A stretch of 64,000 nucleotides of DNA from Arthrinium phaeospermum (taxonomy: Eukaryota > Ascomycota > Sordariomycetes > Amphisphaeriales > Apiosporaceae). The DNA lies in NCBI GenBank assembly GCA_006503535.1, contig QYRS01000017.1, forward strand, positions 434,001 through 498,000, given 5' to 3'. Below, one piece after another: positions 44,861 to 57,585 of this stretch. A program made the position numbers and the translations under genes. The stretch's first letter is position 1; every line of letters begins with the position of its first letter. Under the pieces are notes generated by a model that was not told the origin of the DNA, ran no database searches, and saw only the letters and a list, made by a program, of their open reading frames with translations.

Positions 44861-45588
44861 AGAGAGAAGCAAGCGCCATTTGTAGATTACCGGACATAGA
44901 CGGAAGGTTGAGCAGGCGTAGATGTGTACTAGTATGTAGACTATGAAAACATCTGGCGAGTTGCGAGGAGGCGTCTCCTCGCTGATTTCACTACAAACCC
45001 AAACTGTTTTGCCTACCTTCTCACATTCGCTGCCCTGGCCGTCGGGCAGGGTAATGCCCTTCTAAGTGATGAGAGTACGTACCCATGCAATTGACACTTC
45101 GCAAAAGGACGGGGCTGTTTTACTTTTTGGGCACAGAAAAGTGGCTTCTATTCTATCATGACATGTAGCGATGGTTTGTGGCCGTGTAGATTCATGTTCG
45201 GGGTCGTTAACAAGTCTATCGTCGCCGTGAGGCAAAGACGTTTTTTAGAACGTTTTGGTCACGCTTTCCCCCTTTTCACTCCTTCCTTTCTTTCTACCTA
45301 TCGTTTCCTTGTCGTGTCTGTTGCCTTCGCTAATGATGAAATTGGCGCAATGAAGAATAGTTTCGTGAGCCGGTGCCGCTCCCTCTTTCTCTCCCTCGTT
45401 CTCCCCCTCCTGTGGGCTCTCATATTGACTCCTGTATGCATAGCACCCCCAAACACCCACACACAACCAACACGGATTGCTCTACCTTTTCTCTTTTCTT
45501 CCTCTTCTTCTTCTGTTTCGGTTCCCGTTTTGACTTTCCTCTCTCTTTCTCTCTCGCTCACACACCATCTCTCCCAAATCCGATCCGC
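44861..45588. other. Convergent intergenic, RPN2 to membrane protein gene
   Basis: The 3' flanks of both genes. The plus strand is CT-rich at 45370-45570. No gene is seen. Confidence 0.5.
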
Positions 45589-47140
45589 TCAGACATTGAC
45601 GACGCCGGTCCAGGTCAGAAGGAAAGGGTTGGTGGAGTTCGTGGTGAACTCGTGGATGTCGCCGCGGCGGGAGAGGGCGTAGAGGCGCATGGATTGGGTG
45701 GCGGTGACGGAGTCGAAGCCGTCGACGGCGCCGGCGGGGGCGCCGGCCAGCGTGGCGGGCTGCACCGACCAGCCGGAGCCCCGGTAGACGGCCGACATGA
45801 GCCGGCCCTTGGGGCCCAGGAAGGTCACCAGGTTGTTGTCCCAGCCGTTGTTGCCGTACGTGATGGAGGCGATGTCGGGGCTCGGGTTGAGCGAGAGGCC
45901 GGAAGTCACGGGGTTGCCTGGGTTGTTAGTAAGAAGAAAGATGGTGTTGGATGAGAGGAGAAAGAAACTTACCGAAATTACCGATGGCCCAGTTGAAGTT
46001 GGTCTCGGGTCCGTTGAGCAGCTCGACGAGATTGGCGCCGCTGGCCGTGTAGATGCGCAGGGCGTTGGGGTCGGTGCCAAAGGGGCTGGTGCCGCGGAAG
46101 TCGTTGAAGACGGACATGGCGAGCCCGGCGCCCGGGGCGGCCGACTCGAAGAGGGTGGGGCCCTGCGCCCACTCGCCGGCGGTGAAGTTGCCGAGCTTGA
46201 CGTCGGCGCCGTTGACGTCCTGCCAGGCGACCAGGATGGAGTTGGAGCAGTTCTGGCAGACCTGCCAGACGGCGGCGATGCGCGAGCCGGGCGCGGCGCG
46301 GGCCTGCACCTTGGCGCTGAAGACGCCCGTCTGCCAGCCGTTGAGGGTCGGGTCCACGTTGTAGATCTCGGCGACGCGGCTGTCGCCGTTGAGGTAGTAG
46401 CAGCTCTGCTGGAAGGCGTTGGTGACGCAGGCCAGCGGGGTGCCCGGCAGCACGCTGAGGCCGATGGCCTTGGTCGTGTTCATGACGCTGGCCGTCACGT
46501 TGATGGACCGCCACTGCTGGCTCGTCGAGTCGCGCACCGACATCATCAGCGCGTTGCTCTTGTGCTGGTAGAAGACGGCCGAGTGCTCCACGCCCGACGT
46601 CGGGTCCGTCCAGTTCATGGCGCTCAGCCTGGACTCGTCGAGAAGGCCCAGCACACCCGTGCCGCCGCTGTTCTTGTCCGCCGCGTTGCCCCGGCCCAGC
46701 GTGATGCCGAGGATGACGGCCAGCAGGATGACGAGGAACAGGGCCAGGCCCGAGACGGCGAGGATGAAGGTCTTCTTGCTCAGCCCAAAGATCTGGCGGT
46801 CCACGGCGGCCCGCGGCACGTCCCCCTTGGCGAATCCGGGCTCGTCCTTGTACAGAAAGGCCGACTGCTGCTGCTGTGGCTGTTGGTCGCCCTTCATGTA
46901 AGCCGGGGCGGGCTCGGAGATGTTGGTGGCGCCCGTGCCGGCCCGCCGTAAACCTGGGTGCTGGTAGCCGTTCATCGCCGCCACCGCGGCGCTCTTCTCG
47001 CTCATGGCAGGCGTGGTCGTCGACGGGCCCGCGGCATTGTGGTTTTCTTCCGGCTCGACGTAGATCTTCTCATCCCAGTACTCCTGCTGCGGTGGCCGCA
47101 CGGGAGCGTTGTTGGGAGAGTCAACTGGTGACACTTCCAT
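45589..47140 (-). CDS. Single-pass membrane protein with fucose-lectin-like beta-propeller ectodomain
   Basis: Two exons, 47140-45973 and 45917-45589, with a GTAAGT/CAG intron, giving 498 residues. Residues 1-120 are hydrophilic, Pro/Gln-rich and probably cytoplasmic. TFILAVSGLALFLVILLAVILG (about 124-145) is one membrane helix. The rest is a predicted extracellular domain with repeating strand pairs, many Trp, Asn-Xaa-Thr/Ser sites and four-stranded units such as LDESRLSAMNW, HSAVFYQHKSNAL, IAAVWQV, LMSAVYRGSGW and LYALSRRGDIHEF. This resembles the fucose-specific lectin/propeller-like family common in Pezizomycotina, where a TM anchor precedes the propeller. Binding residues for fucose cannot be identified here. 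Likely a type II plasma-membrane protein with a carbohydrate or surface-sensing role (inference). Confidence 0.78.
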
Positions 47141-49676
47141 CGTGACGTGGGCGATGTGGGTGTCGTTGGGGTGAAAAGGCAGGCTCGCTCGCGCTGGTTC
47201 AATCAAAGGTACACTGGAAAAAAAGGTTACGAAGTGACGGTATCGCAGTCCAAGACTACGGGGTTGGCTGGCGAGGAGACAGTAGTAGCAAGCAGTGCGG
47301 AGGGAGAGCTGCACATGGGGGAATTACGAAATAGAAAGTTAAGTAAAGTAGAGGGCAGAAGGCGAAACGAAACCAAGAAACTCTAATAAAGACGACCCGG
47401 AAACAGGACACGACCAGCGTGGGCGGGTGATACGACCAAGAAATGAAAAACGAATGACGACCCGAAAGAGGACCAGGTCGAATGGGGTGGGAAAGGAGCG
47501 ACTAGGTATATCGGATGAAAAAAGCGAGAGGAGAGGGGAGCGAAGCGAAGCGGTACTATCGTTCTGGGGCCCTGTCGGTGGTATATAACTTACACAGCCC
47601 TGGCTGCTGTCGAGGCTCTCCAAACCTGTCGCAATTTTCGGCTGGAGCTACCAGCGGGTTCGAGTTACCGTCTACCGCTGATCGGATCTCGGGTGACCAC
47701 AGATGAAAGATTTGCCCAGAAGCCCAGGAGGCCAGGAGTCGAGGAGCCAAGGAACCTCTGCCATCCGAGAGCGTAAAAGAGGAGATCGACGGAGTCAAGG
47801 CGATGGGAGGGACATAGATCCCAGGCCCCATGCAGAATGAAGCGTGGAGGCACCAAGGACAGTGAGGGCAGTGAGTGAGGGCGACATGGCGTATCGTCGA
47901 AGGTGCAAGCCCCTCCCTGGTCACGGCGTTACGTCGAGGCCAAAGTCCCCCAGCCAAGCATGCGAGTAGGACCTGGTAACTGTCAAGCTTGGACAATGAA
48001 GGGTCACGGGCCCAGTCACCGCCAGCGGCTCTCGACCACTTCCAAGGCTGGCGTGGTTTGGTTTGGTTACCTGGGGAGGAGACGAAACCCGCTGGGGCAG
48101 GAACTTCGCACCCATTGTGCTGTAACGGGAGTTTCTCACAAGACGTTTCCAAGAGACGAGAGCCGTTCCAGATGGCTGGGATCTGCCAACGGATCTCCCC
48201 GGTGTCTGCATAGATACAGCTGCAGCCGAAGGACGGATGACAGACGGGCTCGATTAGCGCATATGTCAGATATCACATTGGACGTTTCTTTTTTTTCTTC
48301 TGCTGCCTGGTTTGATCTCTGCAAACTTGCCTGTTTTGCGTCATGAGTCAATGTGATGGATGTTCTTGGTGGGGTTTCCACACAACCACGACTAGCCTTG
48401 ACTGCCAGATCATGTTCACTGCCGTTGAACAACAAGACGCGAGACACCGCCACCAACGAAGAGAGGCCACCCATCCGAGGTTCTGTCCGAGGCTCGCCCT
48501 GTATCCTCCTGTGCAGTGTCGCGAGGAAGTGGTTTTTTTGTGGTGACCGTGTCGGCCATATATTGCGGTGCAGGGATTGGCGGTAGGCGCGACTGACTCG
48601 CGGGGTGCTGGCCCAAACGGCGATAACCTGGCTGGACCCCTGCTCGGGCGCGGCTGAATGGGCTGGATTGGCGGCGCATGAGCTACCCCTGCATGCCATC
48701 CCGGGACACTTGCGACGCCAAGCACCGTCGAGTCCTCGACGCTGCCCCCTTTTTCCCCATCAGGCCCGTAGAAACTAAACCTTAATGTTCTGGGAAGGGC
48801 CTTTTTGGCAGCCTCCGATCCGCCTTACAAGCAAACTCAACTCGGCCGATTTGTCGTCCATTGTGCAGATCGCCAACGGCCTGAGGAGCGAGAAGCGAAA
48901 TAAGCTACTTGTATTAGTCGCGGCTTGGCTGGGGCTTGACTGCGGACCGACCAATGCAACCTCGGACCCCCTCCTCCGCTTGCTTGCGCTTGCTTGGTCA
49001 CCGTGGCTGGCTGTTGCAGAGCCGGCACCGCTGTCATCAATGCACCGCCCCGGACAGACATCGGATTATCCGGCAAACTCCGGCATGCCTGGAAGCTCGG
49101 CAGGATCGTCATGGGAAACTGTCCGGCCTATGCCTTTCTATGCACTAGCTCGCCATAGCTCAAGTTCAAGTATCAGGAGCCAGAGTGGTCAATATGGTCG
49201 TTGTGAGGGCGGCCCATGATGGCTGAGACAGTGGATGGCCAAGTACAGATTGGTGTGTCGGTCAAGAAAAGATACCTGAAAGGAAGGGCCTTCGTATCGC
49301 TTATCGGAACCCAGGCAGGCCTACAGTCAAGGTCGCATCGCCTGTTACCCCAGCACCCAGCACCTGGGCTGCGTTGTGGGCGGGGGCATGCACCACCTCA
49401 CCATACCAAGTCAGGTCAATGATAAAGACGAAAAACAGATTGCGTGTCGTTTCAAGGCAGTGTCATTGGAGATACAGTCCCTTCCAGAACGGGTATCAAA
49501 GTCTGTCTCACCCACGGGTTGCATGGCTTCGGATTTGACGTTTGTTTCTGACAGGTGACCAGGTGACCCATCTCCAGGGCTGTCTGTCACATGTGTTCGG
49601 TTGAAATACTCGATTCGATGAGCTTTGTTACCAAACTCCGACCAGTCTGTGGTCTAGGCCTAGGCCCGTCCCTCAT
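47141..49676. other. Intergenic, membrane protein gene to octanoyltransferase-like gene
   Basis: 2.5 kb, mixed composition. Several open frames of 100-200 codons on both strands (for example 47556-48152 minus, 48785-49219 plus) have no recognisable motif and are not called. Confidence 0.5.
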
Positions 49677-50684
49677 TCATTCAAAGAAGCCAAAGATGGC
49701 GCTCGCACCAACGAGCGTCAGGGTGTCGGCCAGCCAGCTGCGCTTGGATGGGTCCTGCACAGGCTCTTCGTAGCCCATCTGGCGCCAGTCCTCCCCAAAT
49801 GCCTCTTCCGGCCCGGCGAGCAAGGGTTTCTCCAGCCCCAGCTCGGTTGTGAAAGCCGCACCCAGCTCCTCCATCGCCGATTCTGTCACCATAAGCTCTC
49901 CTCGGTGGCTATGTTTGTCGGTCACGGACAGTTCTGCTGCAACGCTGGTAGTGTCTTGGCCGCCGAGGCCCATGTCGCCCAGGCGAGTCCAAGGATTAGT
50001 CTCGGACGGACCCCGGACGGGGACGTCGAGGTTGATATCTATTCGACAGCTGACGGGGCCAGAATCTGCCTCTGTTTTCTCCTCTGTCTCCTCCAGCTCG
50101 GGGTCGCGCCGGGGGAAGACCTCGATGCCAGCGATTTGCCGTGCCTCCCGAAAGTGCTTGCTGTCGACCCATAGCCCAAGACCGGGCCGGTGCGTGACTT
50201 GCCCCAGACCTCGATCACCATACAGACGACTGAGAAAAGCGATGGCCGCGTTGGCCAGAGCCTTTTCCGCATCTTGGTCTCGGAGCCTCGACAGCGTAGG
50301 AGACTTGGTGTCCAGGATGGGCCACAACGCCAGCATGCCTGGGCCTCTGTACACCGCTCCCTTGTGATCCGAGAACATGACATCTGGCTTCAGGCTATGT
50401 TCTTCGGATGCGCTGAGCTGAGGGGCATGGAGTGCCTGCTGAAGATCCGACCTGACCTTGCCCTCGTCCTTGGCTCGCGGGACTTTATAGGACGGCGCGG
50501 GCTCGAAGGCCAACAAGATGGCCGGACTGCTTGGCGTTGCCGACGTTGAGTCTGCAGACGAGGTTGGCGGGTTCCGGTGGTTGTCTGACACATGATGACG
50601 TAATGCGCGGTGCAGGGCGGTGATGCGCATGGGGGTCAGGAAGCCGGGCTCGCCTGGCGCGATACATATTTGCAAGGGACGCAT
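49677..50684 (-). CDS. Octanoyltransferase (LipB/LIP2)-like protein lacking catalytic residues
   Basis: Single exon, 335 residues from the ATG at 50684. LIP2 moves octanoyl groups from acyl-carrier protein to lipoyl domains in mitochondria. The order of blocks fits the family: an LLAFEPAPSYKVPR strand (57-70), KGAVYRGPGMLALWPILD (108-125) matching the RGGxxTYHGPGQ block, and GLWVDSKHF then RQIAGIEV (182-189) matching the G-W...KIA block. NPWTRLGDMGLGG (230-242) matches the block ending in PCG. Key positions differ: Met238 stands where the catalytic cysteine is expected, Gln183 where the lysine is, and Arg113 replaces the histidine of HGPGQ. A hydrophobic C-terminal segment follows. It is either a pseudo-enzyme or a decaying duplicate. 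The frame continues upstream to 51005 without a convincing start. No targeting peptide is obvious. Confidence 0.65.
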   Translation of the reverse strand: MRPLQICIAPGEPGFLTPMRITALHRALRHHVSDNHRNPPTSSADSTSATPSSPAILLAFEPAPSYKVPRAKDEGKVRSDLQQALHAPQLSASEEHSLKPDVMFSDHKGAVYRGPGMLALWPILDTKSPTLSRLRDQDAEKALANAAIAFLSRLYGDRGLGQVTHRPGLGLWVDSKHFREARQIAGIEVFPRRDPELEETEEKTEADSGPVSCRIDINLDVPVRGPSETNPWTRLGDMGLGGQDTTSVAAELSVTDKHSHRGELMVTESAMEELGAAFTTELGLEKPLLAGPEEAFGEDWRQMGYEEPVQDPSKRSWLADTLTLVGASAIFGFFE

Positions 50685-51250
50685 GTTGCTCAATGTATTG
50701 GTGACTGGACCTCGAGCATCAGTTGCTGGTGGTGGTTGTTGGTTGGGGAAACACAACTCCAGTCCAGTTTCTAGTGTAGCACACCTTGAAGACCAGAGTC
50801 CGTGCACCCGCGTGGTGGCGAGCCAAGCAGTTACATCCTGACCATCTTCCCGCCCAACCGCTATCTTGGCATGCAGACAGATAAGATGGGAATACATACT
50901 ATGCGCCCACTCTGTTAGTAGACTCTGAACTACCATGTTCGATGTCCCAGTAGAATCAGAGCGTACAGCCACCATATCCCCCCAATGCTGGCCTTTTCCG
51001 CTCATCCTCGCTGCCCTCCGTGAACGGGCACCGTCGTTTGTCTCCAGTCTTCTGGTGTATAACTACCGGCCCCCCTCGTTCTTCCTGTTCAAGACGATGG
51101 TAGATATGCTGTAGTCTCTTCAACTGATGCATTCCAAGAGCCTCCTGAATGTAGTGCCATGAATGCTCCATTTTACATCCTGAATTGAACGCCATCCGTA
51201 ATATAACTCTCTCCGAGACCTGGGTGGCAAAGGGCGATGGGCTGGTTCGT
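50685..51250. other. Spacer or possible 3' remnant of STAND gene
   Basis: A minus-strand frame at 50956-51261 (containing KMEHSWHYIQEALGMHQLKR) may be the last part of the decayed STAND gene, but it is too short to assign. The remainder is open in the octanoyltransferase-like frame without recognisable content. Confidence 0.35.
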
Positions 51251-52355
51251 TCATGCATCACTCAACGGTGATTCTCCAGTTGAACCTACCAGACAAGACA
51301 CACCCTTTCCTGCAATTTGCTCCAGTACGCCCAAGTAGGGAGCCTCATCACAGCCACTTATCTTGAAACATGCGAACAGAATGTCCAGCCAAGCACGAGA
51401 GCGTCTTCCAGTCTCCTGGCGGTGTGTCAAAGCGTTCGGGTTGGCACCGTGGTGAAGAAAGAGCCCAAGTAAGCCAGACTGGCAAATTTTACTGAATGGG
51501 GGCAGGAGCAGAGATGGTAAGACCGTATCGCTGCTTTGGAGTATGGCCAGAGACAACAGTTTCGACCAGGGCGTCTTCATTCGGGCTCTGGCCATGGCTG
51601 AACAAGATCTTGAAGGTATCCATGTGCTTTGTTGGGGAACCATCAAGCAAGAGGAGGCTCAGGGGAGGGTATCTGAAGTTCTCCAAGTAGGCCGGATCCC
51701 TATGCAGTGCCTCATTGATGTAGTTTGAATTGTTCGACTGGACCAGCAGATCACGGAAACACGGCTTCTCTTCATGGACAAGCATTCCCTTGCCGACCTG
51801 ACTTGGTCTCCTACAAATCGTCCTCTCGACCTCATCCAGTAGCGCATGAAACAGGTCTCGAAGTTCGCCAGCTTGCTTGTCGAATGGCGCAGAGAAGGCC
51901 ATGACCGACTTGGCGTTCGATTCGAGTGTAGTTGGAAAGTTTTTGGGTCGGTTTGGCCCCCAAAGGTCACAAGTCTTGAGGATCCCAAGATGCGCCCTTG
52001 CATACGATAGTTCGGGGCGGAACCATGACGGGCATTTCCCCTGAAGCCGGCAGAGGATGGTGAGTTGGTTCAAAAAGTCGGCCACAGTACGGTGCAGGAA
52101 TACGATACAATGGTCGTGGACTTCGAGCAACCCCTTGCAATACGCGTTAATGCGCCGCTTAACACGTGCTTCTGTGTCAGTGAGCTGTTGCTACTCCAGT
52201 GGATTGGCTGGCTCAAGTGACATGTGTAGGGAGTAGTCCTGGTCATTATGTTCTCGATCGTGAAAGTCGTAGAACAATATATGCAAGGGCGCCGTCGCAC
52301 TCTTCGCCATCATTAGTGTGCTTGCTATTTTTTCGTAATAAAAGGACTCGATACT
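51251..52355 (-). pseudogene. C-terminal remnant of an NACHT/STAND-type protein
   Basis: The minus strand carries broken pieces of one protein. From 52355 it reads ESFYYEKIASTLMMAKSA, then APLHILFYDFHDREHND, then ends in TAG at 52191-52193. In the same frame it resumes with EARVKRRINAYCKGLLEVHD and CIVFLHRTVADFL and runs to a stop at 51489. Near 51520-51530 the homology moves to another frame (KICQSGLLGLFLHHGANPN), which ends at 51251. The blocks RINAYCKGLLEV and FLHRTVADFL are typical of the region after the NACHT ATPase in many Pezizomycotina STAND proteins of the GPI-inositol-deacylase-like/DUF7791 group. HHGANPN is ankyrin-like. The P-loop half is missing, because a stop at 52356-52358 and then AT-rich DNA begin just upstream. 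One stop, one frameshift and a lost 5' half make it a pseudogene. Confidence 0.65.
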
Positions 52356-54944
52356 CTATATTATATATTCGTAGAAGTAAGTCTTTTAAAGAGATTAACT
52401 TTATAAATATATATAATATAATATTATTATTATTATTAATATTTATTATAATATAAATAGAAAATATTAAAGTATATAATTATATATATTTAATAATATA
52501 TAAAAAATTAAAATTAGATAAAAATAATATATATATATATATATATAATAAAAAAAGATTATAAATTTTAAAAAGTATTTATTATAAAAATTTATATTTA
52601 TTTTTAAAACTTTTTTTAAAAACTTTATATAAAATTAATATTTATATATTTAAAATTTAAAAACTTTATTTTTTAATATAGATAATTTTTAATAAATTTT
52701 AAATTTATATAATATAAATTAAAATTTTTAAATAATAATACATTATTTAAAAAAAGGTTAATATATAATTTTATTAATAAGCTTATTAATAAATAAGTAT
52801 ATTAATATTTTTAAAATATTAATATAACTTTAATGTATTTTAAAATCCTTATCCTTTTTAATATATTTATTTTAATTATTATATTTAAATTTATATATTA
52901 AATAATAATATTTTTATAATTATTTATTATAAAAATCGAATTTTATATTATAATATCGTAATTATATAAGAATTTAATTTTATATTACTAACCGTTTATC
53001 GCGAAACGATTAAATAAAAAATATAAATTCTTTTATTTATTACATGCGAATTAAATTTCGAAAACTTTAAAAATTAAAAAAAATATTTATTATATATTAT
53101 AAATAATTAATATTTTAAAAAGGTTATTAGTTTTAAAAAATTAAATATTTTAATATTATATAAACATTTTTTTCTCCTTTAAAATATCTTTTTTTTATTA
53201 AAATTATAAACGCGATATCGATTTTTATTTTATTTTATTTTATTATTATTTATAACTTTAATAAATCGAAAAAATATTTTCTTATTTTATAAATTAATAA
53301 AAAAAATCGCTTTTTATTAAATATTTAATTACATTTATAATGATTATTTTTTAAATAAAAGTTTTATTTAAAATTTTTATTTTATTTTAAAGTTTTATTA
53401 TAAATACGTTAATTTTTTTAAATAATAATTATATTAAATTATTTATTAAACTTTTAAATTTTATATATTTAAGTATTATAATTTTAATTTATAAAACTTA
53501 ATTTATTTTTCTATATTTTTTAAAAAAAATTATTTTCTTTTTATTTTTATATATTATTTAATTATAAATTTTATTAAAATTATTATTAATTAAAATTTAA
53601 ATATAAAGAATTCCTTAAAGGAATTAATATTTAATAACTTTTAATAAATTACCCTTTTTAATTTTAATTTTTTAAATATTATTAACCTATTTAATTCCGA
53701 TAAATTATTTATAAAGTTATTAAATAACGATTTAAAAAAACCTTTAATATTAATATTAACCTTAATAATAAAGATTAAAAATTAAAATAATTATTAAAAT
53801 AATTATTAAAATAATTATAAATTCAAAACGTTATAATAATAATTAAAAATAAATATAATAAATTTATTATATTATCGATTAAATTAATAATTTAAATATT
53901 TAAATAATTATTTAATTTTAAATTAGAAAATAATTTAATTATAATAAAACATTTTAATATTATTATTATAATTTTTTTTAAAAATTAAAATAAAATAAGA
54001 GATAATTTAATATTAATTAATATATTTATTAATATTATATTAAACGATTTTTAAAACTTTTTTAATTTTTAAAAAATTTAAATTTAAATAAATTTAAATT
54101 AATTTTTATTTTAATAAATAATTAACGATTTATTATATTTAATTTAAAATTATTTACGTTGTAATTTATTATTATTATAAATAAACTTAATATATTTATA
54201 TTAAATAATTAATTAAATTTTTTTCTTTTTACTTTTTTATTAAATAATTTTAAAAGTAGGAAATTAATTAATTTTAATAATAATTTATTTAATATCGATT
54301 ATAAACGGTAATTATTAAATATTAAAAAATATTAATAATTTTAATAAAAATTAATATTAATAAAAATATAAATAATTTATTTATTTATAAAAAATAATAT
54401 ATATTAAACGCGATAAAATTAATACTTTTAATCTTTATTATAATAACTTTAACGATTTAAAAATAATTATTAAAAATAAAAATTTTATTTTTATTAATAT
54501 ATATTTTTTTAAAAAATATTATAATGTTTTTTAATAATAATAATAATAATAAATATATTATTAAATAAAATTTTAATATTTTTTAAATATTTATTATTAA
54601 TTTAATTATTTAATAATAAAATAATAACTTTAAATAAAATAATAAAAACTTTTTCGTTTTTTATTATTATATTTAAATAAATATAATTATAATTATCGAA
54701 AAATATATTTATATTAAATTTATTATTTAAAATATCGTTAAAAATAATATTTTATTAAGAAATTATATTATTAAAATAATTTATTATATTAAAATTAATA
54801 ATATTTTTTATTTTAATAATTTAAATTAATAAAGCGTTATAATATATATAAATTAATATTAATTTATTTATTTTTTATTAATTTAATATAAAAAAATAAT
54901 ATTAAATTATATTTTTATTATTTATTTAAATTTTATTTTAATAT

Positions 54945-55700
54945 ATATTATATAATAATATAAATAATAAAGAATAAATAAATAATAATATAATTAAGAA
55001 TAATTTTATATTAAAATAAATAGGTATTTTAAATAAAAAAATTAAAAGAATTAAACTTTTAATAATAATAAATAATAAATATTAAAACTTTTTTTATTAT
55101 AATTTTCGATTATAATTATTTATTATTTTTTATAATATAAAGTTTAAAATAAACCCGGGGTTTATAATAATATTATATTTAATTATTAAAAAAGAATTAT
55201 TATATTATTTATATTATATAAATTTAAAATTTATTAAAAATTATTCGTATTAAATTATAAAGTTTTTAAAATTAATATATATAAATATTAATTTTATATA
55301 AGATTTTAAAAAAAGCTTTTAAAAATAAATATAAACTTTCGCGATATATATTCTTTAAAATTTATAATTTATTTCTTTTTATATATATATATATTTATAT
55401 ATTATAATTTTTTATTTAATTTTAATCCTTTTTATATTATTATATATTTATAATATTTATATTTTAATACTTATTTATATATTATAATAATTATTAATAA
55501 TAATAACGTTATATTATACGCGTTTATAAAAAACGCTTTAATAAATATATTATTATTAATTTATTATTAATTAATTATTATAATTATTTTATTTTTATAT
55601 TTATTTAATTTAATTTATTATAAAAACGTAATAAGTTTTATATAATTTTTTTTAATATAAATAATAAATTAATATCCTTTATAAAACGAATATTTTTATT
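54945..55700 (+). repeat. Diverged direct repeat, copy 1
   Basis: The segment aligns by eye with 56,316-56,905 and then 57,300-57,460. Shared landmarks are an ATAAATAATAAAGAATAA start, TATTAAAATAAATA then G/A then GTATTTTAAATAA, a TTAAAATAAA then CCCGGGG or TTTAAAG stretch, and a TAATTATTAATAATAATAA tract. It is uninterrupted where copy 2 has extra sequence. Probably a transposon piece mutated independently in each copy. Confidence 0.65.
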
Positions 55701-56315
55701 ATTTAAAAAATTAAAAATAACTTTATTATTATTAATATATTTAATATATTTATATATAAATTTATACGTTTAAATATTATAAAAAGGTTTTTTTTTAATA
55801 TTTATATTTTTATTATTAAAAAATAAACATAATTATTAAAGTTAACGTTAAAATAAATGTAATTATAATAATAATAATAATTATAATTTTTATAAATATT
55901 ATTATAATAACTAAGGTTTTTATAAATTATAATAAAATTAATAATAATAATTAATATTAAAAATAAATATATTTTAATAAATAAAATAATAAATATAAAA
56001 ATTTTAAAAATATAAATAAAAAGAAAATCGTTTATTTTATTAATATAAATAAAAATAAAATAAATATATTAAACGATAATTTTTTAAAAAAAACGATAAT
56101 AAAATTAATAATATTTAATTAATTTTAAATTTATTTTTAATTTATTATAAATATTATAAAATAATTAATTATTTTATTTTATATAATAAATATATTATTA
56201 ATTATATATTATATATATAATTAATAAAATTATATATATATATAATTTTTAATAATTTATTTATATTATTAAATTTATAAATATTATTTATTTAAATGTT
56301 TTTTTAATATATTAT

Positions 56316-57460
56316 ATATAATTAATATAAATAATAAAGAATAATTAAATAATAATATAAATTAATAATAATTTCATATTAAAATAAATAAGTATTTTAA
56401 ATAATAAAATTAAAAAAAATTAAATTTTTAATAATAATAAATAATAAATTTTAAACTTTTTTTATTATAACTTTTAATTATAACTATTTATTATTTTTTA
56501 TAATATAAAATTTAAAATAAATTTAAAGTTTATAATAATATTATATTAATTATTAAAAAAAAATTATTAATTTATATTATATAAATTTAAAATTTATTAG
56601 AAATTATTTATATTAAATAATAAAGTTTTTAAAATTATATATAAATATCGGTTTTATATAAGTTTTTAAAAAAAGTTTTTAAAAATAAATATAAATTTTT
56701 ATAATATATATTTCTTAAAATTTATAATTTATTTCTTTTTTTATTATATATATATATATACGTTATTATTTTTTATTTTATTCTTTTTATATTATTATAT
56801 ATTATAATATTATTTATATTTTAATATTTATTTATATATTATAATAATTATTAATAATAATAATAACGCTATATTATATATATTTATAAAAAATACTTTT
56901 AATAATTCCGATAAAATCGACGTCGTTACGTTAATAATTAAACTTTAATTTCTTTTTAAAAAACTTTATTTTTATAATTATTATATCGTTTTTAATAAAT
57001 TTAATTTTAAAATATTCGAAATCGTATTTAATAATAAATTTTTTAAATTATTATAATATATAATTCTTTATATATAATTTATATATTATATAAAATATAT
57101 AACGGTAAAAATTGTTATTAAAATTATTAAATAATAAAAATATATTTATATATATAAAATAGGAATAAAGTTTAGAAAACTTTAAAACTTAATAAATTTA
57201 ATAAAAGCCGATATAATAAAATCGCGAATTAATTTAATTAATTAAAAAAAAAGTTATTATTAATAAATAGGAAATAAATAAATTAAAATTAACGAATAAT
57301 CCTTTAATAAATATATTATTATCGATTTATTATTAATTAATTATTATATAATTAATTAATTTATATATTTATTTAATTTAATTTATTATAAAAAAAAATT
57401 TATATAAATTTTCTTTTTAATATAAATAATAAATTAACGTCCTTTATAAAACGGTTATAA
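56316..57460 (+). repeat. Diverged direct repeat, copy 2, with internal insertion
   Basis: It aligns with 54,945-55,700 but is interrupted by about 390 bp (roughly 56,908-57,298) that copy 1 lacks. The insert holds more CG pairs (ATCGACGTCGTTACG near 56,917). Homology resumes at TTTAATAAATATATTATTA and continues to AATAAATTAACGTCCTTTATA. Confidence 0.55.
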
Positions 57461-57585
57461 ATATTATTATAAAAAGATTTTTATAAAAAATAAAATATTT
57501 GAATATTTAAATTAATATTTAATTTTATATATAAATATATAAAAAAATAATATTATATATTATATTAAATATTTTATTAAACTTA

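Noticed and set aside
47556..48152. A 198-codon minus-strand frame between the lectin-like and octanoyltransferase-like genes
   Set aside because: Irregular composition with no recognisable domain; competing frames of similar length occur on the other strand.
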